DNA of 52,706 nucleotides from Membranihabitans marinus (GCF_021729155.1 NZ_JAJQYA010000036.1:1-52706); one strand, 5' to 3'. Positions 18,327-28,148 are shown, counted from the stretch's first letter. Translations and numbers: made by a program. The notes: generated by a model not told the origin, from the letters alone.

Positions 18327-21260
18327 TTATTTATAATTAATAATTGGATCATCTTGACTAATAATTGTCACTTGAGACCTAGGGTTGATACCAGAATTAT
18401 TCTCTACTAAAAAATTTATTTTATTTGATCCGAACATTAAATTAGGAATAGATCCAATAGGTTTCACTTGACTTATTAATCTTCCTGTTTTGTCAAATAA
18501 TTTACAATCATCTTCCGCATAAAATTCTAGGTACATACCTGATTCCATTTCAACAGGAAAAATTATTTTAGATCCATTCACCTCTATTGAAGGATTGTTT
18601 ATCGTATTTTCTACGAGTGGGATGGCTTTTATAGGGCCTATTAGATTTTTAATATTCTTTCCGCTTGGCAAATTATTATACCAAAATTGAAGTTTATTTA
18701 CATTACTAAAACTAATTCGATGCCGATAGGAATCATAGACGTAGAATCTTGAATCATCTGGCCACATATAATCACTTATTCTTGAAGATTCTATCTCTAC
18801 TAATTCAAAATATTTCCAACCCTTAAAATCAATTTTAATAAAATGATCTCCATGTGCTCCATGTGAAATATGAATTGGACTTCTAAGACTTATATTTAGA
18901 ATTTCACCATTGCCATCTCCATTTATCCATACTCCTAATCCCTTATTATCAATAATATTCAAAATAGGATCAAATTCCTTCTCCATGTTTATATAAGAAC
19001 CATCCACCGGTGCACTACCATCACTATAAGCCGAATAAATAATTGCATCCTCTTCATTGAGTGTTTTTTCAGAATTTACTTCTATTGACGCAGAGACTCC
19101 TGATGCATAATCGCCTAATAGAAATTCAGTTGATTTAGAATAATCTGTTAATACCACATTTGATGGAGAATCATATGAATCAACTGACATTAAAACTTCA
19201 ATTCTTAATTTTATGGGTTGTGTAGGCATAGAATTCATTACTTCCCAACTTGAGGAAGGATGATTATCACCCTCCACCTTATGCTTTAGATATTTAGTAG
19301 GTTTAAAATTCCATTCTCCACGATCACTTTTAAACAAACTATACTCTTTACCTGGTTGGCGAAGTAAAGTTTTTACTTCATCACTAAAATAATCTTGATG
19401 CCTTAATGCCTCGTATTGTTTCATTATATCGGCACTTTGTTTAAAAAGAGGAAACTGAGCTAAAGTAATACTATCAACACCTCCTAATTGAGAGAAACCA
19501 GCATTATTACCAATCATTTTACATCCTAAATATTCAATATCATCTGAAAATGTTGGTTCTATTTGAGGCGGACTCCAAACTTGGTTCCCCCACCAACCAA
19601 GGTGCAATGGAAGTTGAATCTGCCCATTTAGTATCCCTGCATATTTATCAATTTCCGGACTATGTCCTTTCCAACGTCCATGTTCCCACTCATTAGAAAT
19701 TATATCCTCTGGAAGAAACAAAGCGGATGCTTTTATTGAAGCCAGATGAATATCAATAAATCTTTTATAACCCCGAACTGGGCGATCCCAAGCTTGCCAT
19801 CGAGATCGATAATGCCACCAATGATGTGACATTGAACTCATTTCCATTCCAACTGGTCTATCTAATTTATTAGCTACTTCAAAAAGAAACTTTGTTCCAT
19901 AGTACCAAAAATTTTCATCTCCACCTAAAACGGCACTTCCATCAATCGCATCAAAATAAATACCTTCAAAATTACATTCATTAACAATTTTAGCGTGTTT
20001 TTCAGCAACGGTAGTAAACAGTTTGGTATCTGGACCCGGCACGAATAAATTAAACCTTTCACTTAAGTGATAAGCATTTTTATTCAAATCATGCGAAGAA
20101 ATTTCCGTGCCACATGCACCTCTTTTTAATCCTGTAAATTTATAAGGTGGATTTTTTGAAACTCCACTAAATTCTACTAATTCCTTTCCAATTCTTAGTG
20201 TAACACTATTCTCCGTATGAAAACCTGTGATTGTAGAAATATCTTTTGTCGATTCATTGACAAACAATTCTTTATCATCTTTCTCCAATGGTTTACTTAA
20301 AGTAAAAATTTGTTCAAATCCTAAATCCTCACTCGGCACAGGAGTCACATATTCGGATCCTTTATCAATAAAAAAAGCATATGTATGAAAAATATGCGAT
20401 ATTCCAGCTTTCTTCAATTTTTCATTAATGCGTTTAAAGGAAGCCCATCCATCGGGCCATTTATCCTTATTTAATTCTAAAGTACCAAATTCAAAAAAAG
20501 AGCCACCTCCATGACTATCAATTTGATTAAAACCTAGTGAATGACATTTTTCTATCCATTCGTCAACAGTATCTTCTGTTAAGGAACCAAAATTCATAAG
20601 ATATGAACCATATCCTTCATCATTCAACAATGCCCATGCACCTCCAGCATTAGAAAATGGAATATCTTTGGCGTTTTCAATGATATCTCGTATGGTTCCT
20701 AAAATTTTTATTTGTGGTAATCCAATTAAAGTCACTTCAGCACCTTTTATCCCAAACTTATTATAGCATTTAGCACTTAATTCTGTTTGAGTGGGAGGTA
20801 ATTGTCTTACATGTGTGTATAAATTCATTGACAACGCACATGCCCCAAATGGTTCATATGGTTGCCCCTGTACTGTTAGAGGAATATTTAAAAAGGTTAA
20901 ATTATCAATATTCCCCTCTACGGTATCCACACTAAATATAATCCGATCGAAATGGTTAATTACTTTAATCCTAGCATTGATATTTACATTTTCAAATTTC
21001 ATAACAATGAAATCATTCTTATATGTAACAGAAGTCACTTCATGAGAAACGCCGTCAACCTCTACAATACCACATTTAGAATTTTCTAATAAATCCAAGT
21101 AGTTAATGCCTGTTGATTTTTCAATAAAATGAACATTTTCACCATTTGAACTAATTTTATAGCTGAAAAAATCATTTTCAAGAACAACATAAGGATTCAT
21201 AGATACACAACCTATCGTCAGAAATAACAATACAATACTTCCAATTGAAAAATGATTCAT
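18327..21260 (-). CDS. Large surface lipoprotein with predicted TIM-barrel glycosidase domain
   Basis: This 977-residue protein has signal residues 5-17 and lipobox TIGC with Cys18. Residues of about 22-190 form a beta-rich N-terminal domain (like the super-sandwich of GH27/31/36-type enzymes). From about 200 to 550 a TIM barrel is suggested by GAWALLNDEGYGSYLMNFG, KWPDGWASFKRINEKLKKAG, and FEGIYFDAIDGSAVLGG, with Asp437 as candidate nucleophile or metal ligand, followed by GMEMSS with Glu473. A beta-rich insertion (about 315-400, RIGKELVEFSGV and LKRGACGTE) interrupts the barrel. The remaining 400 residues look like beta-sandwich modules. No CAZy family could be assigned. It directly follows susD (42 bases), the usual place for the surface endo-acting enzyme of a PUL. 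Confidence 0.7.
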   Translation of the reverse strand: MNHFSIGSIVLLFLTIGCVSMNPYVVLENDFFSYKISSNGENVHFIEKSTGINYLDLLENSKCGIVEVDGVSHEVTSVTYKNDFIVMKFENVNINARIKVINHFDRIIFSVDTVEGNIDNLTFLNIPLTVQGQPYEPFGACALSMNLYTHVRQLPPTQTELSAKCYNKFGIKGAEVTLIGLPQIKILGTIRDIIENAKDIPFSNAGGAWALLNDEGYGSYLMNFGSLTEDTVDEWIEKCHSLGFNQIDSHGGGSFFEFGTLELNKDKWPDGWASFKRINEKLKKAGISHIFHTYAFFIDKGSEYVTPVPSEDLGFEQIFTLSKPLEKDDKELFVNESTKDISTITGFHTENSVTLRIGKELVEFSGVSKNPPYKFTGLKRGACGTEISSHDLNKNAYHLSERFNLFVPGPDTKLFTTVAEKHAKIVNECNFEGIYFDAIDGSAVLGGDENFWYYGTKFLFEVANKLDRPVGMEMSSMSHHWWHYRSRWQAWDRPVRGYKRFIDIHLASIKASALFLPEDIISNEWEHGRWKGHSPEIDKYAGILNGQIQLPLHLGWWGNQVWSPPQIEPTFSDDIEYLGCKMIGNNAGFSQLGGVDSITLAQFPLFKQSADIMKQYEALRHQDYFSDEVKTLLRQPGKEYSLFKSDRGEWNFKPTKYLKHKVEGDNHPSSSWEVMNSMPTQPIKLRIEVLMSVDSYDSPSNVVLTDYSKSTEFLLGDYASGVSASIEVNSEKTLNEEDAIIYSAYSDGSAPVDGSYINMEKEFDPILNIIDNKGLGVWINGDGNGEILNISLRSPIHISHGAHGDHFIKIDFKGWKYFELVEIESSRISDYMWPDDSRFYVYDSYRHRISFSNVNKLQFWYNNLPSGKNIKNLIGPIKAIPLVENTINNPSIEVNGSKIIFPVEMESGMYLEFYAEDDCKLFDKTGRLISQVKPIGSIPNLMFGSNKINFLVENNSGINPRSQVTIISQDDPIINYK

Positions 21261-21302
21261 TGAACTAAAAATTAAATAATCTGATTAATAAAATACGTAG
21301 TA

Positions 21303-22841
21303 TTAATAACCCGGATTTTGAATAATGTCTACATTAATTTGAGTCTCTCGAAAAGGGATCGGATAAACTAACCGATACTCTTTAATGTCAAATGCATTTT
21401 GTGGTAAAAAACTATTTTCTTCTTTCATCCGATTTCCATAAGCTGTCATAACTTCAATTGCCTTACCTGTTCTAATTAAATCAGTCATTCTGTGATTTTC
21501 AAAAGCCAATTCATGACGCCTTTCTTTTAAAACATCTCCTAAACTTACAGATGTTAAATTTGACAATCCTGCTCGATCTCGTACTTTATTTATATACTGG
21601 AGAGATTCATTATTTTTTCCCTGCTCAACTAAACATTCAGATAACAATAACAATACATCAGAATATCTAAAAACTGGCCAATTCTCACCTGTATTATTCG
21701 GTAAACTATATGGACCGTGAACAAATTTTGCTACAAACGGGAAATATACTTTATCCGGATCTTCGTCATATTCCCCGATCTCTAATATATTCAAATAGAT
21801 AACTGGATCAGAATAAGGATCTCCTCCATTTAAAGTACCTTCTATTATTTTAACAGAACTTTTTAATCTTAAATCCCCATCTTCATAAGACTCAATTAAT
21901 CCCAAATTAGGGACATTCCAACCACCAGCTGTTACATTATTTGCACTAACCCCAGTCAATAGTTTAGTATCTGAGGTTTTTGGTAACATTGAATATATAA
22001 AGTTACTCTGCTGACCATCATTTCCTTCTTTATACTGTATTTCAAAAATAGATTCCGAGTTGTTTTTATTTTGCGGATCAAAACAATCTGCATAATTGTC
22101 TAACAACGAATAGTTCATATTCACTATATCAAGTAATTGCTTTTCCGCCTTATCGTATTCTCTATTTGGTTTAGACATAAAAGTTTTACCCAATAGCATT
22201 TTTGCTGCACCTTTTGTTGCACGCCCAGACTGAGGAAATACAGTAACCGTTGGTAGTAAAGGAATTGCCTTCTCTAAATCAACAATAATCTGATTATAAA
22301 CAGCTGATTCATCTGACCTAGTAATATAAGCACCAGCTTCATCCAAAACATCTTCAAGATATAGAGGAACGCCTCCATAATGAGTAACTAAATCAAAATA
22401 GTAAAAAGCTCTTAAAAATAGAGCTTCGCCAAGTACCCTATCTTTAGCTTCATTTGAAATATCAGCATCATTTACTTTTGCAATAATTGTATTTACCCTT
22501 GAAATCCCACTATAATTATTATAGTATCTAGTATTCACTATTGTCGTCTGAGATTGATCTATCCATTCTATGATATCCTCAACCCAATTAGCGGGTCCTC
22601 TATCAGGTGCATAATATCTAAAAAATGTATTATCAGAACGCATTTCATCCATATAGAGCCCCGGCACCACGATACCTCGTAATTGCTGATAAGCACCTAC
22701 TAATGCTAAGTCAAAGTGAGATTCAGTTTTAAAAAAATTGGGTGTGGTCAAATTTGTTTCTGGAGATAATTTTAAAAAATCCTCACTACATGATGTAAAA
22801 AAGAAAATTCCAAAGATTATATATAAGATTAATTGTTTCAT
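21303..22841 (-). CDS. SusD/RagB-family glycan-binding lipoprotein
   Basis: This 512-residue surface lipoprotein has lipobox FTSC with Cys18 and the family signature SEDFLKLSPETNLTTPNFFKTESHFDLALVGAYQQLR at the N-terminus (residues 19 onward). A TPR-like alpha-helical core follows. Near the C-terminus comes the VRDRAGLSNLTSVSLGDVLKERRHELAFENHRMTDLIRTG block, typical of RagB/SusD. It caps the SusC porin and delivers oligosaccharides. It lies 11 bases after susC, the invariant order in polysaccharide utilisation loci. The bound glycan cannot be read from the sequence, but the operon suggests a rhamnose-containing one. Confidence 0.95.
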   Translation of the reverse strand: MKQLILYIIFGIFFFTSCSEDFLKLSPETNLTTPNFFKTESHFDLALVGAYQQLRGIVVPGLYMDEMRSDNTFFRYYAPDRGPANWVEDIIEWIDQSQTTIVNTRYYNNYSGISRVNTIIAKVNDADISNEAKDRVLGEALFLRAFYYFDLVTHYGGVPLYLEDVLDEAGAYITRSDESAVYNQIIVDLEKAIPLLPTVTVFPQSGRATKGAAKMLLGKTFMSKPNREYDKAEKQLLDIVNMNYSLLDNYADCFDPQNKNNSESIFEIQYKEGNDGQQSNFIYSMLPKTSDTKLLTGVSANNVTAGGWNVPNLGLIESYEDGDLRLKSSVKIIEGTLNGGDPYSDPVIYLNILEIGEYDEDPDKVYFPFVAKFVHGPYSLPNNTGENWPVFRYSDVLLLLSECLVEQGKNNESLQYINKVRDRAGLSNLTSVSLGDVLKERRHELAFENHRMTDLIRTGKAIEVMTAYGNRMKEENSFLPQNAFDIKEYRLVYPIPFRETQINVDIIQNPGY

Positions 22842-22852
22842 GTTTAATAATT

Positions 22853-25800
22853 TTAAAAATTAAAATCTGCTCCAACAGTAAATACTCTTGGAACTGGATA
22901 ATGTGCGAAATCACGTCCTTCATTTAAACCATTTAATCCACTTTCTCCAGCTTCGGGGTTCATACCAGGATAATTGGTTAACATAAATGTGTTTTGTGAA
23001 CTTATATAAACTCGTCCCCCTTTAACAACTTTCCCTGAAGAGATAGGAAGTTTGTAACTTAAAGTAATATTTCGAGCAGCTAAATACGATCCATCGAAAA
23101 TTAAACGACTATTATTAAATCTATGAAGAGGATTAGAATTTGTTCTTGGAATATTCCCAGCACCTGGATTGTCAACCGATCGCCATCGATCTACTACTTC
23201 AGGACTAACATTAAATACTCCATCAATATTCTCCGTCCATAGCAATTCACCCATAAATAGATCACCTCCAACTCTTCCAACCAAATGAATATCTAAATCA
23301 AAGTTTCTGTATGTAAAATGATTAGTTAAACCAAATATAAAATCGGGATTTGGATCACCAATAAATGTTTTGTCATCTACTGGATCAATAAAACCATCTG
23401 GGATATTGTCAGGTCCACTTAAATCTTTAATTCTTACTGAACCAACATCAGACCCTCCATAAGCTTTAATATGTGGACCTTGATCTAATTCTGCTTGATT
23501 CATAAAAACACCATCGTAAACATAGCCATAAAATTGTCCAATAGGATGTCCAACTTCGGTTCTAACAAAATCAACATTTTCACGATATCCACCAATTGGT
23601 GTATTTTCTGTACCTAGCTTATTAACTATATTTCGATCAAGAGAAAAAGTTATATTGGAACTCCAACTAAACTTACCGACTAAATTCTTAGTTTCTAAGC
23701 TGACTTCATGTCCCCAAAATTCAAATTCACCAATGTTTGATTGAATATTTCCAAAACCCGATGCAAGTGGGATATCTACACCATACAACAATCCATTTGT
23801 TCTCTTCCAGTAATAATCATATAATATAAAAACTCTATCATCAAATAAACCAATATCCAACCCTATATCTGTTTGAACGGTAGTTTCCCAAGTTAAATCA
23901 GCATTTCCTAAATTTGTCTTAGTTTTACCTGCAACTAAAGAATTGTTAAAAACATAATTTGCATTCCCAATGGAACTAAGATGTGAATAATTTCCTATAT
24001 TATAATTTCCTACCTCTCCATAACTTGCTCTTACTTTTAAAAAGCTTAGAACATTGCTATATTTATTTAAGAAATTCTCCTTTGACACCACCCAACCAAC
24101 TGACAATGAAGGAAATATGCCATATTTCTTATTTTCACCAAATCTAGAAGAACCATCTCTTCGAACAGCCATTGATAAAAAATATTTCTCGCTATAATTA
24201 TAATTTAGTCTTCCAAAATTTGACAAAATAGAATATTCTGATGTAGAGACATTTCCTCTAATCACTGAGGCTCCGGTTACCCAAGATATTTCATCATCAG
24301 GAAAGTCAGAACCAGTAAGTGAACTCGACTCATTTCTAACTTTTTGGGCAGCATATCCAAGTAATGCCTGAAAATTATGATCTTCATTAATCGAGAGATT
24401 ATAATTCAATGTATTTTCAATTTGCCAATTCTTGTAATTTGAAGAATTATAACTACCTGCAGGAGGATTAGGAGGTGCAACAAACATACTACCCTGAGCA
24501 GTTGAAGGACTCCAATACCTATTTTCAGAATTACCTATATCTGCATCAGCTTTTAATTTATAACTAAGCCCTTTTAAAATTTCATATTCTCCAAAAGCAT
24601 TTACCAATATATTCTTTCTTGCTAAAGGATTTTCCCTTTCTGTTAACACTCTATACCAGTTAGGATTAGGAAACATACCTGGTGATGAAAAAGAAATTGG
24701 ATATGTGCCGTCTTCATTTTTGTACTCAAGTGTTGGATCCATAATATATCCAGCTGACAAAATACTCCAGGTCCCATCGGTATTTAAATTTTGAGAATTT
24801 CGAAGATTGGCAGATAAATTCAAACCAAAAACCAACTTATCAGAAACCTTAAATAAATTATTAGCTCTTGCAGTTATCCTCTCAGAAAATGTATTTAACA
24901 TGACTCCATCTTGCTTATTATAACTTGCATTGATAGAAGACTGAATACTCTCTGTACCCGTCGATAGGGAAAAATTATAATTTTGCAATAGAGCATTGGG
25001 ATTTAAAAAAATATCAAACCAATCAGTACCATCGTTTGGACCATATTGACTTGGGTTTTTATACCTTTCAGGCACTTCCATTCCTTGATCAGAATACCAC
25101 TCATTTTTAAACTGAGCAAACTGTTGTGCATTCATAACATTTGGCCTACCTCTTTGCGGTACGTTTTGCAAACCACTATAAACACTAAATCTAATATCCG
25201 TTTTACCTACTTTTGCCTGTTTAGTTGTTACCAAAATAACACCATTTGCCGCTCTTGAACCATATAGAGAAGAAGCCGAAGCATCTTTTAATACTGAAAT
25301 TGACTCAATTTCATCTGGATTAATTGCCTCTAGACCAATACTTGAGGGGAATCCATCAATTACAATTAATGGTGAATTCCCTGCATTAATTGAAGCTTGT
25401 CCTCTTATTCTGACTGAAAACCCTTCTCCAGGTGTACCTGTTGATTGATTGATTCTAATTCCTGATAATTTACCTTGTAATTTTTGACCGAGCTGAGTCA
25501 TTGGCATATTTTCTAAATCCTGAGCATCTACAGAACTTATAGCCCCTGTAATACTACTCTTTCTCTGTGTGCCATACCCCACTACTACAACTTGATCTAA
25601 TGTCTGCGAATCCTCTTGTAAGATTATTGTTATATTAGACTTACCTGCAATTGAAGTTTCCTTCGATTGATATCCAATATAAGAAAAAACCAATACCGCA
25701 TTTTCATTGACATTTTGTAAGCTAAAATTTCCATTGAAATCAGTAGCTGTTCCATTATTAGTCCCCTTGACCAGGACATTGACTCCAATAAGGGGCTCTC

Positions 25801-26287
25801 CTGATTGATCAACTACTTGCCCCTCTACAATAAGTTCCATTCTTTTCAAGGTAAGGGGGATAGATTTATCAGACAATTTTTCAATTAACTTTACTCTTCT
25901 AGTTATCTTGGCATTTTCACCATCGCTGATTAAATCATCAATATGATGGGCCATTTTCTTTAGGGACTCTAATCCTTCGGCATCGTTTTTATAAATGATC
26001 ACAAAACGCTGATCATAAAACTTATACGCCAACTCTGTTCCCTTTAATATCCTAGAAATGGCTTCATCTGCTGAATTATGCCCATCCTTTGTGTAATTAA
26101 CTTTAATGTCAGAGACCAAGGTCATATCAAAAGTAAAATAGACATCATACTTCTTGCTAATCTCCTCAATGGCTTCTAATAATGTAATTTCCTGACTGAA
26201 AGCCTTAGGTGCATGTGCCCGAACAGGAACATAGATGACCATGGCTAATATGACCCACAGGCCATTTAGTGTTAGAATTCTTTTCAT
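22853..26287 (-). CDS. SusC/RagA TonB-linked outer-membrane transporter with STN domain
   Basis: This 1144-residue protein has a signal peptide at about 1-25. A secretin/TonB short N-terminal (STN) domain spans about 35-92 (ITLLEAIEEISKKYDVYF). A carboxypeptidase-D regulatory beta-domain spans about 148-225 (VEGQVVDQSGEPLIGVNV). The plug follows (VVVVGYGTQRKSSITGAISS, then LSGIRI and SISVLKDASASSLYGSRAANGVI), and the barrel ends in the aromatic RVFTVGADFNF. The STN domain is the part that contacts a FecR-type anti-sigma factor, so substrate transport can be signalled to the divergent ECF sigma gene. It lies 25 bases after fecR and 11 before susD. Length and architecture are normal for signalling SusC proteins. 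Confidence 0.95.
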   Translation of the reverse strand: MKRILTLNGLWVILAMVIYVPVRAHAPKAFSQEITLLEAIEEISKKYDVYFTFDMTLVSDIKVNYTKDGHNSADEAISRILKGTELAYKFYDQRFVIIYKNDAEGLESLKKMAHHIDDLISDGENAKITRRVKLIEKLSDKSIPLTLKRMELIVEGQVVDQSGEPLIGVNVLVKGTNNGTATDFNGNFSLQNVNENAVLVFSYIGYQSKETSIAGKSNITIILQEDSQTLDQVVVVGYGTQRKSSITGAISSVDAQDLENMPMTQLGQKLQGKLSGIRINQSTGTPGEGFSVRIRGQASINAGNSPLIVIDGFPSSIGLEAINPDEIESISVLKDASASSLYGSRAANGVILVTTKQAKVGKTDIRFSVYSGLQNVPQRGRPNVMNAQQFAQFKNEWYSDQGMEVPERYKNPSQYGPNDGTDWFDIFLNPNALLQNYNFSLSTGTESIQSSINASYNKQDGVMLNTFSERITARANNLFKVSDKLVFGLNLSANLRNSQNLNTDGTWSILSAGYIMDPTLEYKNEDGTYPISFSSPGMFPNPNWYRVLTERENPLARKNILVNAFGEYEILKGLSYKLKADADIGNSENRYWSPSTAQGSMFVAPPNPPAGSYNSSNYKNWQIENTLNYNLSINEDHNFQALLGYAAQKVRNESSSLTGSDFPDDEISWVTGASVIRGNVSTSEYSILSNFGRLNYNYSEKYFLSMAVRRDGSSRFGENKKYGIFPSLSVGWVVSKENFLNKYSNVLSFLKVRASYGEVGNYNIGNYSHLSSIGNANYVFNNSLVAGKTKTNLGNADLTWETTVQTDIGLDIGLFDDRVFILYDYYWKRTNGLLYGVDIPLASGFGNIQSNIGEFEFWGHEVSLETKNLVGKFSWSSNITFSLDRNIVNKLGTENTPIGGYRENVDFVRTEVGHPIGQFYGYVYDGVFMNQAELDQGPHIKAYGGSDVGSVRIKDLSGPDNIPDGFIDPVDDKTFIGDPNPDFIFGLTNHFTYRNFDLDIHLVGRVGGDLFMGELLWTENIDGVFNVSPEVVDRWRSVDNPGAGNIPRTNSNPLHRFNNSRLIFDGSYLAARNITLSYKLPISSGKVVKGGRVYISSQNTFMLTNYPGMNPEAGESGLNGLNEGRDFAHYPVPRVFTVGADFNF

Positions 26288-26312
26288 TTTAAAATTTTTT
26301 TTTGAACTTATT

Positions 26313-27251
26313 CTATTCGCTTTTTACACTGTACTTCCCTTCTGATTCAACAAATTGTACATTTAAGGACATTTCCAATGCTTGTTTCACGGCATCCCAA
26401 TCGGCATAGGGAACTCCTAAATACATTGGCGTATCCAATAGTTTTGTATCCTCACAAACCAATGTCTTTCCATAAATTTCTTCCAGTTTAATCAGAACCT
26501 CACGGAAGGTCATTGCTTTGAAGTTTAACACTCCATTCTTCCACGATGCCGCAGAAGTCATGGTTTCATTTAAGGTTTTTTTCACTGCCTTTTCTTCTGC
26601 CTTATAGATAATTTTTTCTCCAGGCGCCATGGAGTAAATCGTATCTTTTTCTGCTGCTAATTGCAATTGAACTTTCCCCTCTTCTAAATATACTTCAGTT
26701 GATAATACGCGGCTGTCTACATTAAATGACGTACCCAATACCTGAATGGATAGATCTTTGGTTTGAACAAAAAAGGATTGATCTTCATCCAAATGCTGAA
26801 CATCAAAAAAGGCTTCCCCCTCCAATTGAATATTCCTTACCCCTTTGCCTTTCCAAAGGTTGTCCCATTCTATTTTGGAATTGGCATTGAGACTCACTGA
26901 ACTACCATCAGGCAATGCAATATCTAATGTCTCTCCGAATCCAGTTTGATAACTCAAAGTATCCGGATCTGTATTCTTAAACATAAATATCACAGACAAA
27001 AATCCTACAACTATCAAAACACCGGCGGCCAAAGACCACTTCTCAACCCTACCCAAAGCTAGCTTGCGAGATAAACCACTATTCTGTTTTTCGAAGTGCA
27101 TAGGATCAGGCCAATAATGATTTAATTCATTGGCCAAAGATTGTAATTCTTTATCCTTATTTAACAATTCCAATAATTCATCATACTCTGATCGTGTAAG
27201 ACGATTGGATTGATATTTATCTAATAATTCTCTATTTCGCTTTTGACTCAC
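26313..27251 (-). CDS. FecR-family anti-sigma factor
   Basis: This 312-residue protein has a cytoplasmic N-terminal sigma-binding segment (1-70, with YQSNRLTRSEYDELLELL). One membrane helix lies at about 72-91, followed by a periplasmic FecR domain (GFGETLDIALPDGSSVSLNANSKIEW at about 104-129). A C-terminal DUF4974 region comes at about 240-312 (LNFKAMTFREVLIKLEEIYGK), which binds the STN domain of the partner transporter. It is divergent from the ECF sigma gene and immediately precedes susC, the standard order for trans-envelope-regulated PULs. It should hold the sigma factor inactive until the SusC complex binds its glycan. Confidence 0.94.
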   Translation of the reverse strand: MSQKRNRELLDKYQSNRLTRSEYDELLELLNKDKELQSLANELNHYWPDPMHFEKQNSGLSRKLALGRVEKWSLAAGVLIVVGFLSVIFMFKNTDPDTLSYQTGFGETLDIALPDGSSVSLNANSKIEWDNLWKGKGVRNIQLEGEAFFDVQHLDEDQSFFVQTKDLSIQVLGTSFNVDSRVLSTEVYLEEGKVQLQLAAEKDTIYSMAPGEKIIYKAEEKAVKKTLNETMTSAASWKNGVLNFKAMTFREVLIKLEEIYGKTLVCEDTKLLDTPMYLGVPYADWDAVKQALEMSLNVQFVESEGKYSVKSE

Positions 27252-27626
27252 TTAATTTCTTTTTATAAACAAACAAATCTATCATTATTCATTCCTTCTA
27301 AATTTCATTTTAAACAATCATTGTACTATCAAATCTATCTACTTAACTCTGAATTTTGATTATTAGACCAGTCGAAATACAATTTTTTTAAAAAAATCTT
27401 CCAAACCATGTTAAAATCAATAAACACATCTTATATACAACATTATATTCTAATGCAAGCACTCAAATAATTAAGATCCTTGAACATTTTCACTAATTAA
27501 CAGACTATTTGAATTGTTATTTCTTTATTAAATATTTTTTATATAGTTTTAAAGCGCTATTAATCATTCAAACTTTCATTGTGTGAATTATCAAATCTAA
27601 ATATTAAATGAACCAGTTAATGTTTG
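27252..27626. promoter_or_regulatory. Divergent control region between fecR and the ECF sigma gene
   Basis: 375 AT-rich bases must carry promoters in both directions. CAAATCTA occurs three times (27274-27281, 27330-27337, 27592-27599). On the minus strand this reads TAGATTTG, matching the Bacteroidota -7 consensus TAnnTTTG. The first two are suitably placed 23 and 79 bases upstream of fecR. I did not find a TTTG -33 element at the right distance for any of them, so the promoter call is weak. No plus-strand promoter for the sigma gene is obvious. Confidence 0.35.
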
Positions 27627-28148
27627 ATGATGAATAAGAATATAGCTTCCTTTAGAATAAAAATTTACCAGTTTATTCTAAAATTTGTCAAAAACCCTGC
27701 CCTAGCAGATGATTTGACCCAAGATGTGATGCTTAAAATTTGGCTTAGACGTGAAAAATTATCCCACTTAGAAGAAATCGAAGCCTATGTCATGCGTATG
27801 TCTAAAAACCACGTCATGGATCACTTTAAGAAATTGGCCAAAGAAAAACAATACCAAGAGGAAATCTGGGGCCGCATGCAAAAATCCGAAAACCTAGTCA
27901 TTACTCCCCTCTTTACCAAAGAAATGGAATCACAACTAGATGCTATTCTCAAAGAACTCCCCCCCCGACAACAAGAGATCTACAATCTCAATAAAAAGGA
28001 AGGTCTCAGCCTACAAGAAATAGCGGATCGACTCGACATCGCACCCAATACGGCAAAAAATCATCTTACTCGTGCTCTAAAAGTGATTCGCAATCAGATG
28101 AACCCTGAGTCTATTTACCTTATCTTAGCAGTCCTATTACAACTGTAA
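27627..28148 (+). CDS. ECF RNA polymerase sigma factor (FecI-type), short N-terminus
   Basis: This protein has 173 residues from the ATG at 27627. A TTG at 27624 is in frame but unlikely, and a TAA at 27618-27620 blocks any further extension. Sigma region 2 is clear: FRIKIYQFILKFVKNPALADDLTQDVMLKIW, with the usual DLTQDV core. Region 4 is a helix-turn-helix (LPPRQQEIYNLNKKEGLSLQEIADRL to KNHLTRALKVIR). The roughly 15-20 residues that normally precede FRIKIY in ECF factors are absent, so the first part of region 2 is shortened. It is divergent from fecR and presumably activates the fecR-susC-susD operon when released. Confidence 0.9.
   Translation: MMNKNIASFRIKIYQFILKFVKNPALADDLTQDVMLKIWLRREKLSHLEEIEAYVMRMSKNHVMDHFKKLAKEKQYQEEIWGRMQKSENLVITPLFTKEMESQLDAILKELPPRQQEIYNLNKKEGLSLQEIADRLDIAPNTAKNHLTRALKVIRNQMNPESIYLILAVLLQL

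Noticed and set aside
27624-28148. Possibility that the sigma gene is a frameshifted pseudogene
   Set aside because: Regions 2 and 4 are intact in one frame, and the other frames upstream contain no coding remnant. A short N-terminus is a simpler reading.
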